40,804 nucleotides of DNA from Acinetobacter sp. (GCA_030152275.1 JASLHF010000264.1:1-40804), one strand, 5' to 3'. Shown: positions 32,066 to 40,736, numbered from the stretch's first letter. Notes: generated by a model not told the origin, from the letters alone. Made by a program: numbers and translations.

Positions 32066-32280
32066 CCTGCTGCCAGCATCTCATAGAGTTTATGGTTCTC
32101 TTTAATCTGGATGGATTTCACTGCGGCAGTAAAAGGAAATAGCCCATATATTTCACATATCAAAATATTTAGCCGAATCAATTTGGTGCTTTATCTTGCG
32201 TCGAATGAGCCGTTAATATTCTGCTTTATGCATTCGTTTATTTACAGATAATTTGACATTGTGTTGTGATCCTCATTAGA
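32066..32280. other. Gap with possible minus-strand gene remnant
   Basis: On the minus strand 32066-32150 reads as PFTAAVKSIQIKENHKLYEM-LAAGYD without a stop and with coding-like composition, unlike its AT-rich surroundings. There is no start with a ribosome site, so it is possibly the tail end of a lost gene. The remainder, to the terminator at 32289, shows nothing. Confidence 0.3.
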
Positions 32281-32288
32281 TAAGGCAT

Positions 32289-32312
32289 AAAAAAGCCGGT
32301 ATAAAACCGGCT
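32289..32312 (-). terminator. Intrinsic terminator of the Ala/Lys/His-rich gene
   Basis: On the minus strand AGCCGGT, loop TTTAT, ACCGGCT then TTTTT. It lies 19 bases past the stop codon of the gene at 32331-32741. Confidence 0.85.
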
Positions 32313-32330
32313 AGGATGGCTAGATTAAAC

Positions 32331-32741
32331 TTAGTGATTCATGGTTTTAGTATCATGCTTTGCTTGCTGTGACTCAATTTTCGCTTTATTGGCATCAACA
32401 GCGGCTTTGTTTGCCTCTGATTTGGCGGCTGCAGTTTTAGCGACTGCTTTGGATTGTTCATGTGCTGCTTGCGCACCTTGCTTGTTAAGCGCGGCTGTAT
32501 GGTGCTGTTCTGCTTTTACTGCTTCATGTTTGGCTTTTTTTGCATGTTCTTGCGCTTTTTTAGCATCATGCTGTGCGGCTGTGGTGTGGTGTTTTGCTGC
32601 TGTTGAAGTTGCTACGCATTTGCCGCCTTTGTGGTTTGGCCCAGTGCCGCCTGTTAAGGTGGTTCCTTGAGGGCATGCGAAAGCAGTTGCGCTCAATATG
32701 GAGAAAATGCCTGCTGCTAAGATTGTGCTGATTTTTTTCAT
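32331..32741 (-). CDS. Exported Ala/Lys/His-rich helical protein, LEA-like composition
   Basis: 136 residues. Signal peptide 1-22 ends ATAFA. The mature start (CPQGTTLTGGTGPNHKGGKC) has two cysteines framing a glycine-rich turn. From residue 46 to the end the chain is alanine, lysine, histidine, glutamate and glutamine with loose 11-residue periodicity (AKKAQEHAKKAKHEAVKAEQ), predicting a long amphipathic or solvent-exposed helix. Such composition recalls group 3 LEA and hydrophilin proteins linked to drying tolerance, or metal-binding His-rich periplasmic proteins. Both are guesses. No hydrophobic core is visible. Single gene with its own terminator. Confidence 0.8.
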   Translation of the reverse strand: MKKISTILAAGIFSILSATAFACPQGTTLTGGTGPNHKGGKCVATSTAAKHHTTAAQHDAKKAQEHAKKAKHEAVKAEQHHTAALNKQGAQAAHEQSKAVAKTAAAKSEANKAAVDANKAKIESQQAKHDTKTMNH

Positions 32742-33154
32742 TTTCCTAACTCCGTCTTTAGAATTCTTTAAGAGAAGGCATTAGCGCCTAAGTCTTAAAT
32801 TAATCAAGTTCAACCATAAAATAAGCAGCATTCCTGTATGCAATCAGCGACGGTATTTTGTGTATTTGTTTTGTGTTATGAAACTTAAGGCTGGCCTCAT
32901 TAAGTCAATGTAATAAATAAGCAGATATATGCCAGACAGCGAATAGAGTTGTATTTGAAACGGCACTGTTGTTTTATCTAAATAATTTTAGCTTGGTATT
33001 TTTTGGTTTTTTCGCGGTACTGCTGTATAAAAGTATATCTTTAAACTATAAAGTCTGACCACAGTAAAATTCGAATGTTCAGTGATTGTTTAGCTATGCT
33101 GTGATGTGGATGGCCTTCGACTGTAGCGCAATCATGATGTGTATATACTGATGT
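32742..33154. other. 413-base intergenic region, promoter of the Ala/Lys/His gene
   Basis: Non-coding between the gene at 32331-32741 and the ychF terminator. Both ends are AT-rich. No RNA gene or repeat was seen and no open frame with a ribosome site. Confidence 0.45.
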
Positions 33155-33188
33155 AAAAAAAGCCAAGCCTTAATTAAGGCTTGGCTTT
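33155..33188. terminator. Terminator of ychF
   Basis: AAAAAAGCCAAGCCTT, loop AATT, AAGGCTTGGCTTT. On the minus strand the T-run is six bases. It lies 95 bases past the ychF stop. Confidence 0.9.
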
Positions 33189-33282
33189 GATGTGAGCTTC
33201 TTAATTTGAAATACGGATATTTTTGCCGTAGGTGAGAATATCCATATCTCAAACTTAGCGCTTACATCAAAACGCTGCCAGC

Positions 33283-34374
33283 TTAGACATTAAAGCGGAA
33301 GTGCATTACGTCACCGTCTTGCACGACGTAAGTTTTGCCTTCTAAACGCCATTTTCCAGCTTCTTTCGCGCCATTTTCGCCATTGAACTGAACAAAATCG
33401 TTATAAGCGACACATTCAGCGCGAATAAAGCCTTTTTCAAAGTCAGTATGAATTACGCCAGCAGCTTGCGGTGCAGTAGCGCCAACTTTAACTGTCCAAG
33501 CGCGCACTTCCTGAACACCCGCCGTGAAATAGGTTTGCAGGCCAAGAAGAGCATAACCGGCACGGATTACAACGTTTAAGCCCGGTTCTTCCATCCCCAG
33601 CGCTTCTAAAAATTCAGCGCGGTCTTCGTCTTCCAGCAAAGAAATTTCAGCTTCGATTTGGTTGCACAGCGGCACCACAATCGCGTTTTCTTCTGCAGCT
33701 AATTTTTTTACAGCATCCAAATGCGGGTTATTTTCAAAGCCGTCTTCTGCAACGTTGGCGATATACATGGTTGGCTTTAAAGTCATTAAGCCAAAACCGC
33801 GTACTAATTTGCGTTCGTCTTCATCTAAATCTGCAGCGCGGGCTGGTTTGCCTTCATCCAGCAAAGGCAGGATTTTGTCTAAAACCGCTTTAGTCGCAAT
33901 CGCGTCTTTATCGCCGCCTTTGGCAGATTTAGCCAAGCGGGTTACTGCTTTGGTCACAGTTTCTAAGTCTGCCAGCGCAAGCTCGGTATTGATGGTTGCA
34001 ATGTCATCGAGCGGATCAATTTTGCCGTTAACATGAATGACATTTTCGTCTTCAAAGCAGCGTACAACATGTGCAATCGCGTCAGTTTCACGGATATTGG
34101 CCAAGAATTGGTTGCCTAGACCTTCACCTTTTGATGCGCCTGCGACTAAGCCTGCGATATCCACAAATTCCATTGTGGTTGGAATAACGCGCTGCGGTTT
34201 TACAATTTCAGTCAATTTATCTAAACGCTGATCCGGCACTGGAACAATGCCTGTGTTTGGTTCAATAGTACAGAAAGGGAAGTTTTCAGCAGCAATAGCA
34301 GCTTTAGTTAAAGCATTGAAAAGTGTAGATTTACCAACGTTCGGCAAGCCGACAATACCGCAATTAAAACCCAT
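33283..34374 (-). CDS. ychF: Ribosome-associated ATPase/GTPase YchF (OLA1 family)
   Basis: P-loop NTPase that prefers ATP, binds the 50S subunit and 70S ribosomes and helps redox and stress control. Seen: Walker A GIVGLPNVGKSTLFNALT (residues 6-23), switch region TTMEFVDIAGLVAGASKGEG, NVAED in place of the usual NKxD guanine motif, a coiled-coil insertion, and a C-terminal TGS domain (WTVKVGATAPQAAGVIHTDF). 363 residues, the same as E. coli. I start at the ATG at 34374 (MGFNCGIVG); a GTG at 34386 four codons upstream is in frame. Monocistronic. Confidence 0.96.
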   Translation of the reverse strand: MGFNCGIVGLPNVGKSTLFNALTKAAIAAENFPFCTIEPNTGIVPVPDQRLDKLTEIVKPQRVIPTTMEFVDIAGLVAGASKGEGLGNQFLANIRETDAIAHVVRCFEDENVIHVNGKIDPLDDIATINTELALADLETVTKAVTRLAKSAKGGDKDAIATKAVLDKILPLLDEGKPARAADLDEDERKLVRGFGLMTLKPTMYIANVAEDGFENNPHLDAVKKLAAEENAIVVPLCNQIEAEISLLEDEDRAEFLEALGMEEPGLNVVIRAGYALLGLQTYFTAGVQEVRAWTVKVGATAPQAAGVIHTDFEKGFIRAECVAYNDFVQFNGENGAKEAGKWRLEGKTYVVQDGDVMHFRFNV

Positions 34375-34828
34375 GAAATCACTCACACAGTGTTATATAT
34401 AAAAATTGCCCATGATTTTACATGAAAGCCATGACAAAGTCATGGATTGCCGCATGGCCTGAGCTGAAATGTCCGTTTCAAAAAAGACTGCATTTATATT
34501 GCTCTCTGCGCGTTATGCTGTGCCTAAGACAGTGAACCGGTATTGGCTGCATCGCTGTAAATGGGTAGGATGATTAACCGTAATATACAGTCTGAAAAAA
34601 ACAATCTAAAACTGAGATATTTGGAGTAAGTGGAAAATTTAAGCGCAGGTCTGATTTTTAGTAATACATACCCCATTATCAGAGTCAGCCCTTTTCAGCT
34701 CAGCCTGACTGTGGGTGCAGTGAATTGTTCGGAAATGTACATTGTTTTTCCGAAGGAGTGTGACTAAAGTATCCAATGAAAATGCTTGGTGATGCCAAGC
34801 GCAGTAAAAAAATAAATATGGAGCATTT
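34375..34828. other. 454-base region between divergent ychF and the GST gene
   Basis: Contains a perfect inverted repeat CCATGAC-AAA-GTCATGG (34429-34445) and a small hairpin GCTTGG-TGAT-GCCAAGC (34783-34800) near the GST start. Otherwise AT-rich with no gene supported on either strand; the long minus-strand frame here overlaps the GST gene and is a shadow. Confidence 0.5.
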
Positions 34829-35593
34829 ATGCTGACCTTATACCAGTTTCCATTATCGCATTTTTGTGAAAAAGCGCGTTGGCTGCTGGACCATAAAGAA
34901 TTGGAATACACTGCCCAGAATCTGGTGCCGGGTGTGCATCGGGCATTTGCACAATTAAAGACGGGGCAGAACAAATTGCCTATTTTGCGCGATGATGATG
35001 ACTGGATTGCAGATTCAACCCAAATTGCGCTGTATTTAGATGAAAAATATCCTGAACATGCTTTGCTGCGCTCAGATCCGCAGCTGCGACAGCAAGCGCT
35101 GGAAATAAATCTGCAGAGTGTGGAACTGGGACGCCATGTGCGTCGCTGGTGCTTATCGCATGTTTTAATTAAAAATGAAGAATCCTTGGATATTTTAATT
35201 GGTGAAAAAGGGTATCTGCGCCAGTTTGAAAAATATTCTAAACCGATCATTAAGGCATTGGTGTCCAAAGGCTATCAGCTGGGTTCAGATAAGGTGCTGG
35301 AATCTGAAGAAATTATGAAATCACTGATTGAAGAGTTGAATGAAAAATTGATCCAGCAGGGCGGACGCTATTTGGCAGGTGACCGTCTGGGTCTGGCGGA
35401 TATCGCGGTGTGTGCCATGATTGCGCCGATTTTGGAGATTGAAGGCACACCGTGGGAAAAAGAACACTCAGAAAATTTGTCAGAAGAATTTAGAGTGTAT
35501 AAGGCTTATTTAAGTAATTTGCCTTTGGGACAGTATGTGAAGCGGATTTATCAGACCGAACGCAATGCGCGCGTGGACTGGCGCGGTATTTGA
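34829..35593 (+). CDS. Glutathione S-transferase family protein
   Basis: 254 residues. The N-terminal thioredoxin-like GST domain has LYQFPLSHFCEKARWLLDHKELEY, with Ser/Cys at the usual active-site position, then NKLPILRDDDDWIADSTQIALYLDEKYP, the cis-Pro and the glutathione gamma-Glu contact. The C-terminal helical domain has GRYLAGDRLGLADIAVCAMIAP, the N-capping motif of GSTs. Start ATG follows GGAG at seven bases. The substrate is unknown. Ends in a strong terminator at 35681. Stands alone. Confidence 0.85.
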   Translation: MLTLYQFPLSHFCEKARWLLDHKELEYTAQNLVPGVHRAFAQLKTGQNKLPILRDDDDWIADSTQIALYLDEKYPEHALLRSDPQLRQQALEINLQSVELGRHVRRWCLSHVLIKNEESLDILIGEKGYLRQFEKYSKPIIKALVSKGYQLGSDKVLESEEIMKSLIEELNEKLIQQGGRYLAGDRLGLADIAVCAMIAPILEIEGTPWEKEHSENLSEEFRVYKAYLSNLPLGQYVKRIYQTERNARVDWRGI

Positions 35594-35680
35594 ATCTAAG
35601 ACGTCAATCTTGCAGTGCTGTCTGATATGAAAACTTTGAAGAGATGACCAAGCCGCTGTGAACATTGGCGCTGCATAATA

Positions 35681-35709
35681 AAAAAACGCACCTTCAGGTG
35701 CGTTTTTTT
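35681..35709. terminator. Bidirectional terminator after the GST gene
   Basis: AAAAAACGCACC, loop TTCA, GGTGCGTTTTTTT. It sits between the convergent GST and repeat-protein genes. Confidence 0.92.
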
Positions 35710-35765
35710 ATGGAGACAAGCCTAAAGCCGGCAACCCTATTTTTTTGTTTTGCTGGTATATTTCA

Positions 35766-37145
35766 TTACACATAGTGCATAGATGATTCCATATTTAAGC
35801 TCGAAGGCAGACTGGAGGTCAAGGCTGCTAAATCAAAATGCGGCAGTGTATTGGCGACTGCGCTGTTTGAAGATGCTGCATCTGCTGCGGTGAGTTGCGG
35901 CGCGATTTGGCTTAAATCAATGGCGCCTGAAGCAGTCCCGCTATGCAGCAGGTCACTGATATTTGGCAGGTCTGCGGATGATCCATGTGTCAGCTGGTCA
36001 ATTGCGGATTTCATACTGTCTGTGTCGATGGCGCTTTTTGATGCGCTTTGCAGCAGATCATTCAGACTCGGCACTTGAGTGCTGTTCAGCAGAGTACTGA
36101 ATTCACCATTTTGATCGATCATTGCAACGACTGGCTTTAAGGCGTTCATTACATTATTGAGGTCGCTGGACAGCGTAATCAGTGATGGGCTATTTACCAG
36201 ATCCAGTATGGTTTGTACGCTATTCAGCACATCGTAGACTTTATGCACCGTATCTGCTTGATTTGCATCTAGTGAGCCGCTGTTTTCCAGCATCTTCAGC
36301 ATCGGCTTAACGCCTTTAATGACACTCGCAACAGTTTCAGGAATATTACCCTCGTTGGCTTGGCTCAACGCAGCAACCAGTGTGGTGAGGCTGCCGGCAA
36401 CGGCAGGAAGCGCCTGCTGCAGCTTCGCCATGTCGATGTTTGAACTGCCGGTATCAATAGAACCCAGCAACGGCATGAGGGTCTGAGCTGCGCTTTGCGC
36501 AATGTCACCTAAATCGGCTTTTCCTGCAGTTAAATTTCCGGCAGATTGAAGGATTGGCTGGGCTATTTCGAAAAGTTGGCCCAGCGCTGCGGTTATTTTA
36601 GAAATATCTGTACTGCTGTTTGCGCTGCTGAGTATGTCCAGCAGCGGCTTCATCGCTGTGACTGCAGATGAAATGCTGTCAGCGCTGTTGCCTTGATGAT
36701 TAATGCTGCCCAGCATGTTTTGCATACCGTCAATGATCTGCGGCAGAGATTTGAGCAAATCGCTTTGCTGCGCGCCTGAACCGCTGTTTAAATTTTGCAG
36801 CAGCGGCTGTAGAGTCTGCATTAGGCTGTTTAAAGTATCTGAATTGCCGGAAGCGCCTGCGCCTGAAGTTAGACTTTTCATCATATCCATAAGCTTAGGC
36901 AAAGATGTTGTCAAAGCGCCTAAATCGACTGCAGATGGCTTTTGAATAGTAATATTAGAAATTAGGCTGTTGAATGCATTAGTGATGGTACTGGTGCCTA
37001 GGCCAATATTTGCATTGGATTTAATCGTGTTAATAGCGCTGCTGGATGATGTCAGGCTGTTTAAGCCCAGTGAAGTTTGCAGCGCTGCAGGGCTAAGAAC
37101 CGTACTGATTTTTGCTGTAAGTGCGCTTAAAGTTTTGATCGCCAT
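35766..37145 (-). CDS. 459-residue protein of degenerate helical repeats, unknown function
   Basis: Rich in Ser, Leu, Ala and Asn, with no aromatic core, only one tyrosine near the end and no cysteine. About nine units share a motif of the form [L/M/A/V]-x-P-[L/M/I/V]-[L/I/M]. The prolines are at residues 83, 114, 135, 167, 197, 225, 247, 281 and 338, spaced mostly 21-34 residues. Each is followed by two leucine-containing amphipathic helices and a serine/glycine loop (LQPLLQNLNSGSG, MKPLLDILSSANSS, LMPLLGSIDTGSS). No signal peptide or membrane segment is seen; it starts MAIKTLSALTAKISTVLSPA. I do not recognise a family. Start ATG at 37145 has GGAAT nearby. Divergent from an Lrp/AsnC gene 541 bases away. 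Confidence 0.85.
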   Translation of the reverse strand: MAIKTLSALTAKISTVLSPAALQTSLGLNSLTSSSSAINTIKSNANIGLGTSTITNAFNSLISNITIQKPSAVDLGALTTSLPKLMDMMKSLTSGAGASGNSDTLNSLMQTLQPLLQNLNSGSGAQQSDLLKSLPQIIDGMQNMLGSINHQGNSADSISSAVTAMKPLLDILSSANSSTDISKITAALGQLFEIAQPILQSAGNLTAGKADLGDIAQSAAQTLMPLLGSIDTGSSNIDMAKLQQALPAVAGSLTTLVAALSQANEGNIPETVASVIKGVKPMLKMLENSGSLDANQADTVHKVYDVLNSVQTILDLVNSPSLITLSSDLNNVMNALKPVVAMIDQNGEFSTLLNSTQVPSLNDLLQSASKSAIDTDSMKSAIDQLTHGSSADLPNISDLLHSGTASGAIDLSQIAPQLTAADAASSNSAVANTLPHFDLAALTSSLPSSLNMESSMHYV

Positions 37146-37686
37146 TTTAGTTATTCCATTTTTTGTTTTAATTCTGATGATTCAGAAGAATCAGAAAAGT
37201 TTTTAAAGCTTTTTTATACAAATGTAAAATATGCAGTATTAATGCAATTTAAATTTTTGTGACACACTGCGCATTTTTATTGATAGTGTTGAATTAGTAT
37301 TTTGATATTTAATATAAAATTTTCTATCTGTTTGTTGCATTTGCTTGATCTATGCCATAAAAATTACTTATTCGAATGCGGCCTGCCTAAAACCTGATTT
37401 ATCCTTTGTTTTAAACAGTATTGGATATTTCACGTCAGGAGTAATTTCTTGCTGTGTGGTGTTTAAAGATAGGTAATTGGAATCCAATCAATCGGATTTT
37501 TGAAATATTTTTCCAAATTAGTTGCAAAATAAGAAATTTTTTCTTATACATAGTGAATAGCTGAAAAAAGTTGCCATTGAAATGATGGCTCATCTTCAGA
37601 CTGTAAATGATAAATTGAACAATGCAATAAACATGTGGCTAAGGTGTTAAAGCCGTGAATAATATAAGGCCAATGTGAGGGATGTT
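37146..37686. other. 541-base AT-rich region between divergent repeat-protein and lrp-type genes
   Basis: Long for a divergent spacer in this window. No gene is visible. It includes several A/T-rich tracts (TTTTTTATACAAATG near 37210, AATTTTTTCTTATACATAG near 37535) that could be Lrp-type binding sites. The exact promoters are not assignable. Confidence 0.5.
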
Positions 37687-38157
37687 ATGGAATTAGACCG
37701 TTTTGATAAACAGATTCTAGAAATTCTGACACATGAGGATTTAAATCTGAATGAATTGTCTGAGCGTATTAACCTATCAGTCAGTTCTGTGCATCGTCGA
37801 ATTAAACATCTTATTGATTTAAATATTATTTCTGGAATTAAGCGGGATATTAATTACCAAAAACTCGGTTTTAGCCTGCATGTATTGCTGCAGGTTTCTT
37901 TAAGCAAGCATGACACAGACACTTTTGCAAAATTTTTAGAAGAGCTGGAAAATATTCCCGAAGTCATCAGTGCTTTTTTAGTGACAGGGCAGTCTGCTGA
38001 TTTTATTGTGGAAGTGGTTGCAAAGGATATGGAAAACTATAGTGAAATTTTACTCAAACGCATTGGTAAAATTGAACATGTGGTCGCGCTGCATTCAAGC
38101 TTCGTCATTAAAGAATATAACGTTTTTAATTGCAGTGGATTGTTGAATAAAGCCTGA
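37687..38157 (+). CDS. Lrp/AsnC-family transcriptional regulator (second)
   Basis: 156 residues from the ATG at 37687, which has GAGGGAT six bases upstream (the frame stays open to a GTG at 37675). N-terminal helix-turn-helix: DKQILEILTHEDLNLNELSE followed by SVSSVHRRIKHL. The C-terminal RAM domain has SAFLVTGQSADFIVEVVAKD, the effector turn. The final residues NCSGLLNKA are unusual. It is not close to the regulator at 4158. By position, the most likely target is the repeat protein at 35766-37145 or itself; this is inference. No terminator was seen before yebC except the shared one at 38393. Confidence 0.88.
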   Translation: MELDRFDKQILEILTHEDLNLNELSERINLSVSSVHRRIKHLIDLNIISGIKRDINYQKLGFSLHVLLQVSLSKHDTDTFAKFLEELENIPEVISAFLVTGQSADFIVEVVAKDMENYSEILLKRIGKIEHVVALHSSFVIKEYNVFNCSGLLNKA

Positions 38158-38392
38158 TTTTTATATTTTAGCTTTGCTGATAATTGCAAAACTTGCCCTG
38201 AAGATTATTGCGTCCAGCTTCATGTTCCATTGCATGATTAAGCTGGATGCGCTTCGCTATTTCTAAATGTAAAGTTTATGGGGTGAGAATATTTATTTTT
38301 AACCTGTATATATTTCATTAGAAAAAAGTAATAGGGCATGCATCAATTATTTATGGCTGTAATTAATTAAGCTGTGTTCAGCATTTGGCTGT

Positions 38393-38422
38393 AAAAAAAA
38401 CGCGCCTGAAAGCGCGTTTTTT
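38393..38422. terminator. Bidirectional terminator, lrp-type gene / yebC
   Basis: AAAAAAAACGCGC, loop CTGAAA, GCGCGTTTTTT, between convergent genes; directly past the yebC stop on the minus strand. Confidence 0.92.
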
Positions 38423-38436
38423 AGTCCAAATTAGAA

Positions 38437-39186
38437 TTAGTCATCAAGCTGAGCTAAAACTTCATCGGTAAATTCAACGTTGGTGTATACGTTTTGAACA
38501 TCATCAAGATCTTCGAACATATCAATCATTTTTACAATTTTTTTGGCTTGGTCTACATCTGAAATCAGAGCTTTAGTCGATGGGTTCATCACCACTTCGG
38601 CATTGTCTGATTTTAAACCTGCAGCAGTTAAGGCATCTTGAACTTCACCAAAAGTTTCAGGTGTTGTGATGACTAGAATTTCTTCTTCATCTACTTCAAT
38701 GTCTTCTGCGCCAGCTTCTAAAGCGATATCCATGATTTTGTCTTCTAAAGAAACGTCTTCAAAAGTAATCTCACCGCGTTTGGTAAACATATAAGCAACA
38801 GAACCTGCAGTGCCTAAGTTACCGTCAGTTTTAGAGAAGCAGTGACGAACATCAGGAACAGTACGGTTCAAGTTGTCAGTCATTGTTTCAATAATGACCG
38901 CAACACCGCCTACGCCATAACCTTCATATGTAACTTCTTTTAAGTCGGCATTTTCTTCACCGCCAACACCGCGTTGGATGGCGCGGTTAATGGTGTCGCG
39001 TGTCATATTTGCGACTAATGCTTTTTCAACAACAGCACGTAAACGCGGGTTAGACGCGACATCACCGCCTCCTAAACGCGCAGCTGTAACGATTTCACGA
39101 ATGAATTTTGTGAATACTTTAGCGCGGCTCGCATCTTGTTTTGCTTTGCGATGCTTGGTATTAGCCCACTTGGAATGACCCGCCAT
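38437..39186 (-). CDS. yebC: YebC/PmpR-family protein (TACO1-like)
   Basis: 249 residues beginning MAGHSKWANTKHRKAKQDAS, the strongly conserved N-terminus, followed by FTKFIREI, NPRLRAVVEKA and ANMTRDTINRAIQRGVGG, and the acidic domain II-III. Members of the family were first called DNA-binding regulators; recent work on homologues connects them to ribosomes stalled at proline stretches. The sequence here does not decide between roles. It normally lies next to ruvC, which is not the case here. ATG with GGAGCATATTTC upstream on the minus strand. Confidence 0.94.
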   Translation of the reverse strand: MAGHSKWANTKHRKAKQDASRAKVFTKFIREIVTAARLGGGDVASNPRLRAVVEKALVANMTRDTINRAIQRGVGGEENADLKEVTYEGYGVGGVAVIIETMTDNLNRTVPDVRHCFSKTDGNLGTAGSVAYMFTKRGEITFEDVSLEDKIMDIALEAGAEDIEVDEEEILVITTPETFGEVQDALTAAGLKSDNAEVVMNPSTKALISDVDQAKKIVKMIDMFEDLDDVQNVYTNVEFTDEVLAQLDD

Positions 39187-39291
39187 GCGAAATATGCTCC
39201 TTGTAGATTGGCCGTATGCCTATCAAATTGTGCAAATTCTACCATAAGCCCTTTTTTTTGAGAAAGGGCCTGTTTTTCAGTTTTTATACAA

Positions 39292-39861
39292 TTAAGGCTG
39301 ATTTTTGGGTTCTGGAATAACAATATCCAACCCGACATTTTCTTTATACAGCTTTTTTAGTAAAGCTAGATCATGGTCCAGATCGGTCGGATAAATCTTT
39401 CCAAAAATTCCGCCTTGTTTGGTTTTAGAATTCGCATACATTAAAACAATTGGCACACCAGCTGCTTTTGCAATGTGCCAAAAACCTGTACGAATCGGTC
39501 TGCGCGCTTCACCGCGTGGCGCACGGGTGGCTTCAGGCGCAATGACTAAGTTGAATTTTTTGTGGTTTTCGAAATGCTCAACCATTTGCGAAACGATATC
39601 TTTATTGGCTTTACGGTCTACAGGTATGCCGCCAATTGCGTTCAGTACAGGCTTAAGCGGGCCTGTGAATAATTCTTTTTTTATTAACGTATGGATTTTT
39701 ATATCATAAATTTGAAATAGAGCGAGTGATAGCACAGCATCCATCATAGAAGTATGTTCAAAGCCAACAATGACCTGTTTGTCTTCCAATACATCTGGTT
39801 TTACTTCATATGTCCAGCCTGCCAATTTAAAGGAAGCTTCACCAATCAATTTTTTTAGCAT
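39292..39861 (-). CDS. PlsC-family 1-acyl-sn-glycerol-3-phosphate acyltransferase-like
   Basis: 189 residues, short for the family. Seen: the HxxxxD catalytic motif (HTSMMD near residue 36), GGIPVDRK (motif 2-3 region), APEATRAPRGEARRPIRTGFWHIA (the phosphate-binding EGTRS-like block in diverged form) and VPIVLMYAN. No clear membrane segment at the N-terminus. The general reaction would be acyl transfer from acyl-ACP or acyl-CoA to a lysophospholipid; the substrate cannot be read. It is 105 bases upstream of yebC on the same strand and may share a message with it. Confidence 0.82.
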   Translation of the reverse strand: MLKKLIGEASFKLAGWTYEVKPDVLEDKQVIVGFEHTSMMDAVLSLALFQIYDIKIHTLIKKELFTGPLKPVLNAIGGIPVDRKANKDIVSQMVEHFENHKKFNLVIAPEATRAPRGEARRPIRTGFWHIAKAAGVPIVLMYANSKTKQGGIFGKIYPTDLDHDLALLKKLYKENVGLDIVIPEPKNQP

Positions 39862-40215
39862 TTTTTAAATTTAACCGATACAGAATGCCGGCTAATGTCT
39901 GCCTGTTTTGGCTGGGCGTCAATAGTCAATTTGATCATGCAGAGTAAAGCTGCGAATTTTGACATCTAGTCTGATTTCTATTCGATGCTTTAAGGATTAA
40001 TAATAAACTGTATGAAATTCGTTAGTTATTTAGAGTAATTAACGATAACTGCAGAATGATTAATATTTTTAAAATATTAATATATATAAAATGACTATTA
40101 AAAAGACAATTTTTGCTCTATTCATGCGTGTCATTTCTTATTAGACTTTTGTCGTAGGCTTGAAAAGCCACATGGCATTGTTTGATCGATGACGTCACTA
40201 TGGAGACTGGAAAGA
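39862..40215. other. 354-base AT-rich region with no other gene seen
   Basis: Upstream of the acyltransferase on one side and of a small membrane peptide on the other. I found no open frame with a ribosome site, no tRNA and no strong hairpin. Confidence 0.45.
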
Positions 40216-40326
40216 ATGACTTTTATTAATGCTGTTCTGTTCGCGACAATAATTTTTGCGCTTGTTATCTTATGGTCATTGGTTGAATTTCATGCTGAAT
40301 CTAAGAAAAACGAGCAATTTGATTAA
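40216..40326 (+). CDS. 36-residue single-helix membrane peptide
   Basis: The frame reads MTFINAVLFATIIFALVILW then SLVEFHAESKKNEQFD. Residues 3-24 form one hydrophobic helix, and the tail is charged, acid and lysine-rich. The ATG has GGAGACTGGAAAGA upstream, a purine-rich ribosome site. The hydrophobic pattern, short length and clear stop support a real small membrane protein. Family unknown. It resembles in general form the small regulators of membrane complexes (CydX-, KdpF-like), with no detailed similarity visible. Confidence 0.55.
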   Translation: MTFINAVLFATIIFALVILWSLVEFHAESKKNEQFD

Positions 40327-40585
40327 AACATCATCAATCATGTGAATAGTTTGAATACTGCATGGGAGTTTAATATTTTTTGTTATGAATAGATTTAAAT
40401 TATTTTATAGGTTTATGTTAATACTTTAAAAATATAAATAAATCATCTTTACGTCATTTTTTAAATGCCGACTAGCGATTTGATTTTTCAGTAAACATCT
40501 TGAGCATCTTAGGATTTGGGGGAAAGGGCGGGCAAAAATTAAATCAATGAATTGTTGGGTTAATGTGCAAGCGGTTGAAAAATGC
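40327..40585. other. 259-base AT-rich region before the tRNA promoter
   Basis: Contains A/T tracts and no supported gene. It ends at the tRNA promoter. Confidence 0.5.
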
Positions 40586-40614
40586 TTGTGTTTTGAAATA
40601 ATCTCCGCTAGTAT
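40586..40614 (+). promoter_or_regulatory. Promoter of the CAU tRNA
   Basis: TTGTGT (-35, 40586-40591), 17 bases, TAGTAT (-10, 40609-40614). Transcription would start near 40621, leaving a 40-nt leader before the tRNA. Confidence 0.6.
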
Positions 40615-40659
40615 TCTTTCCGCTTGAACTTGTTGATATATAACAGTTTCAGCCTTATA

Positions 40660-40736
<77 letters not shown>

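Noticed and set aside
31888..32181. 97-codon minus-strand frame overlapping the secreted peptide gene
   Set aside because: No ribosome site at its start, and half of it is antisense to a better-supported signal peptide. Only its first part looks coding-like and is reported as a possible remnant.
3184..34677. Shared 16-mer AGTAATACATACCCCA at about 3185 and 34662
   Set aside because: One copy is inside azlD and flanks do not match; taken as chance.
34639..35268. 209-codon minus-strand frame
   Set aside because: Runs antisense to the well-supported GST gene; Ser/Arg/Cys-rich composition is typical of a shadow frame.
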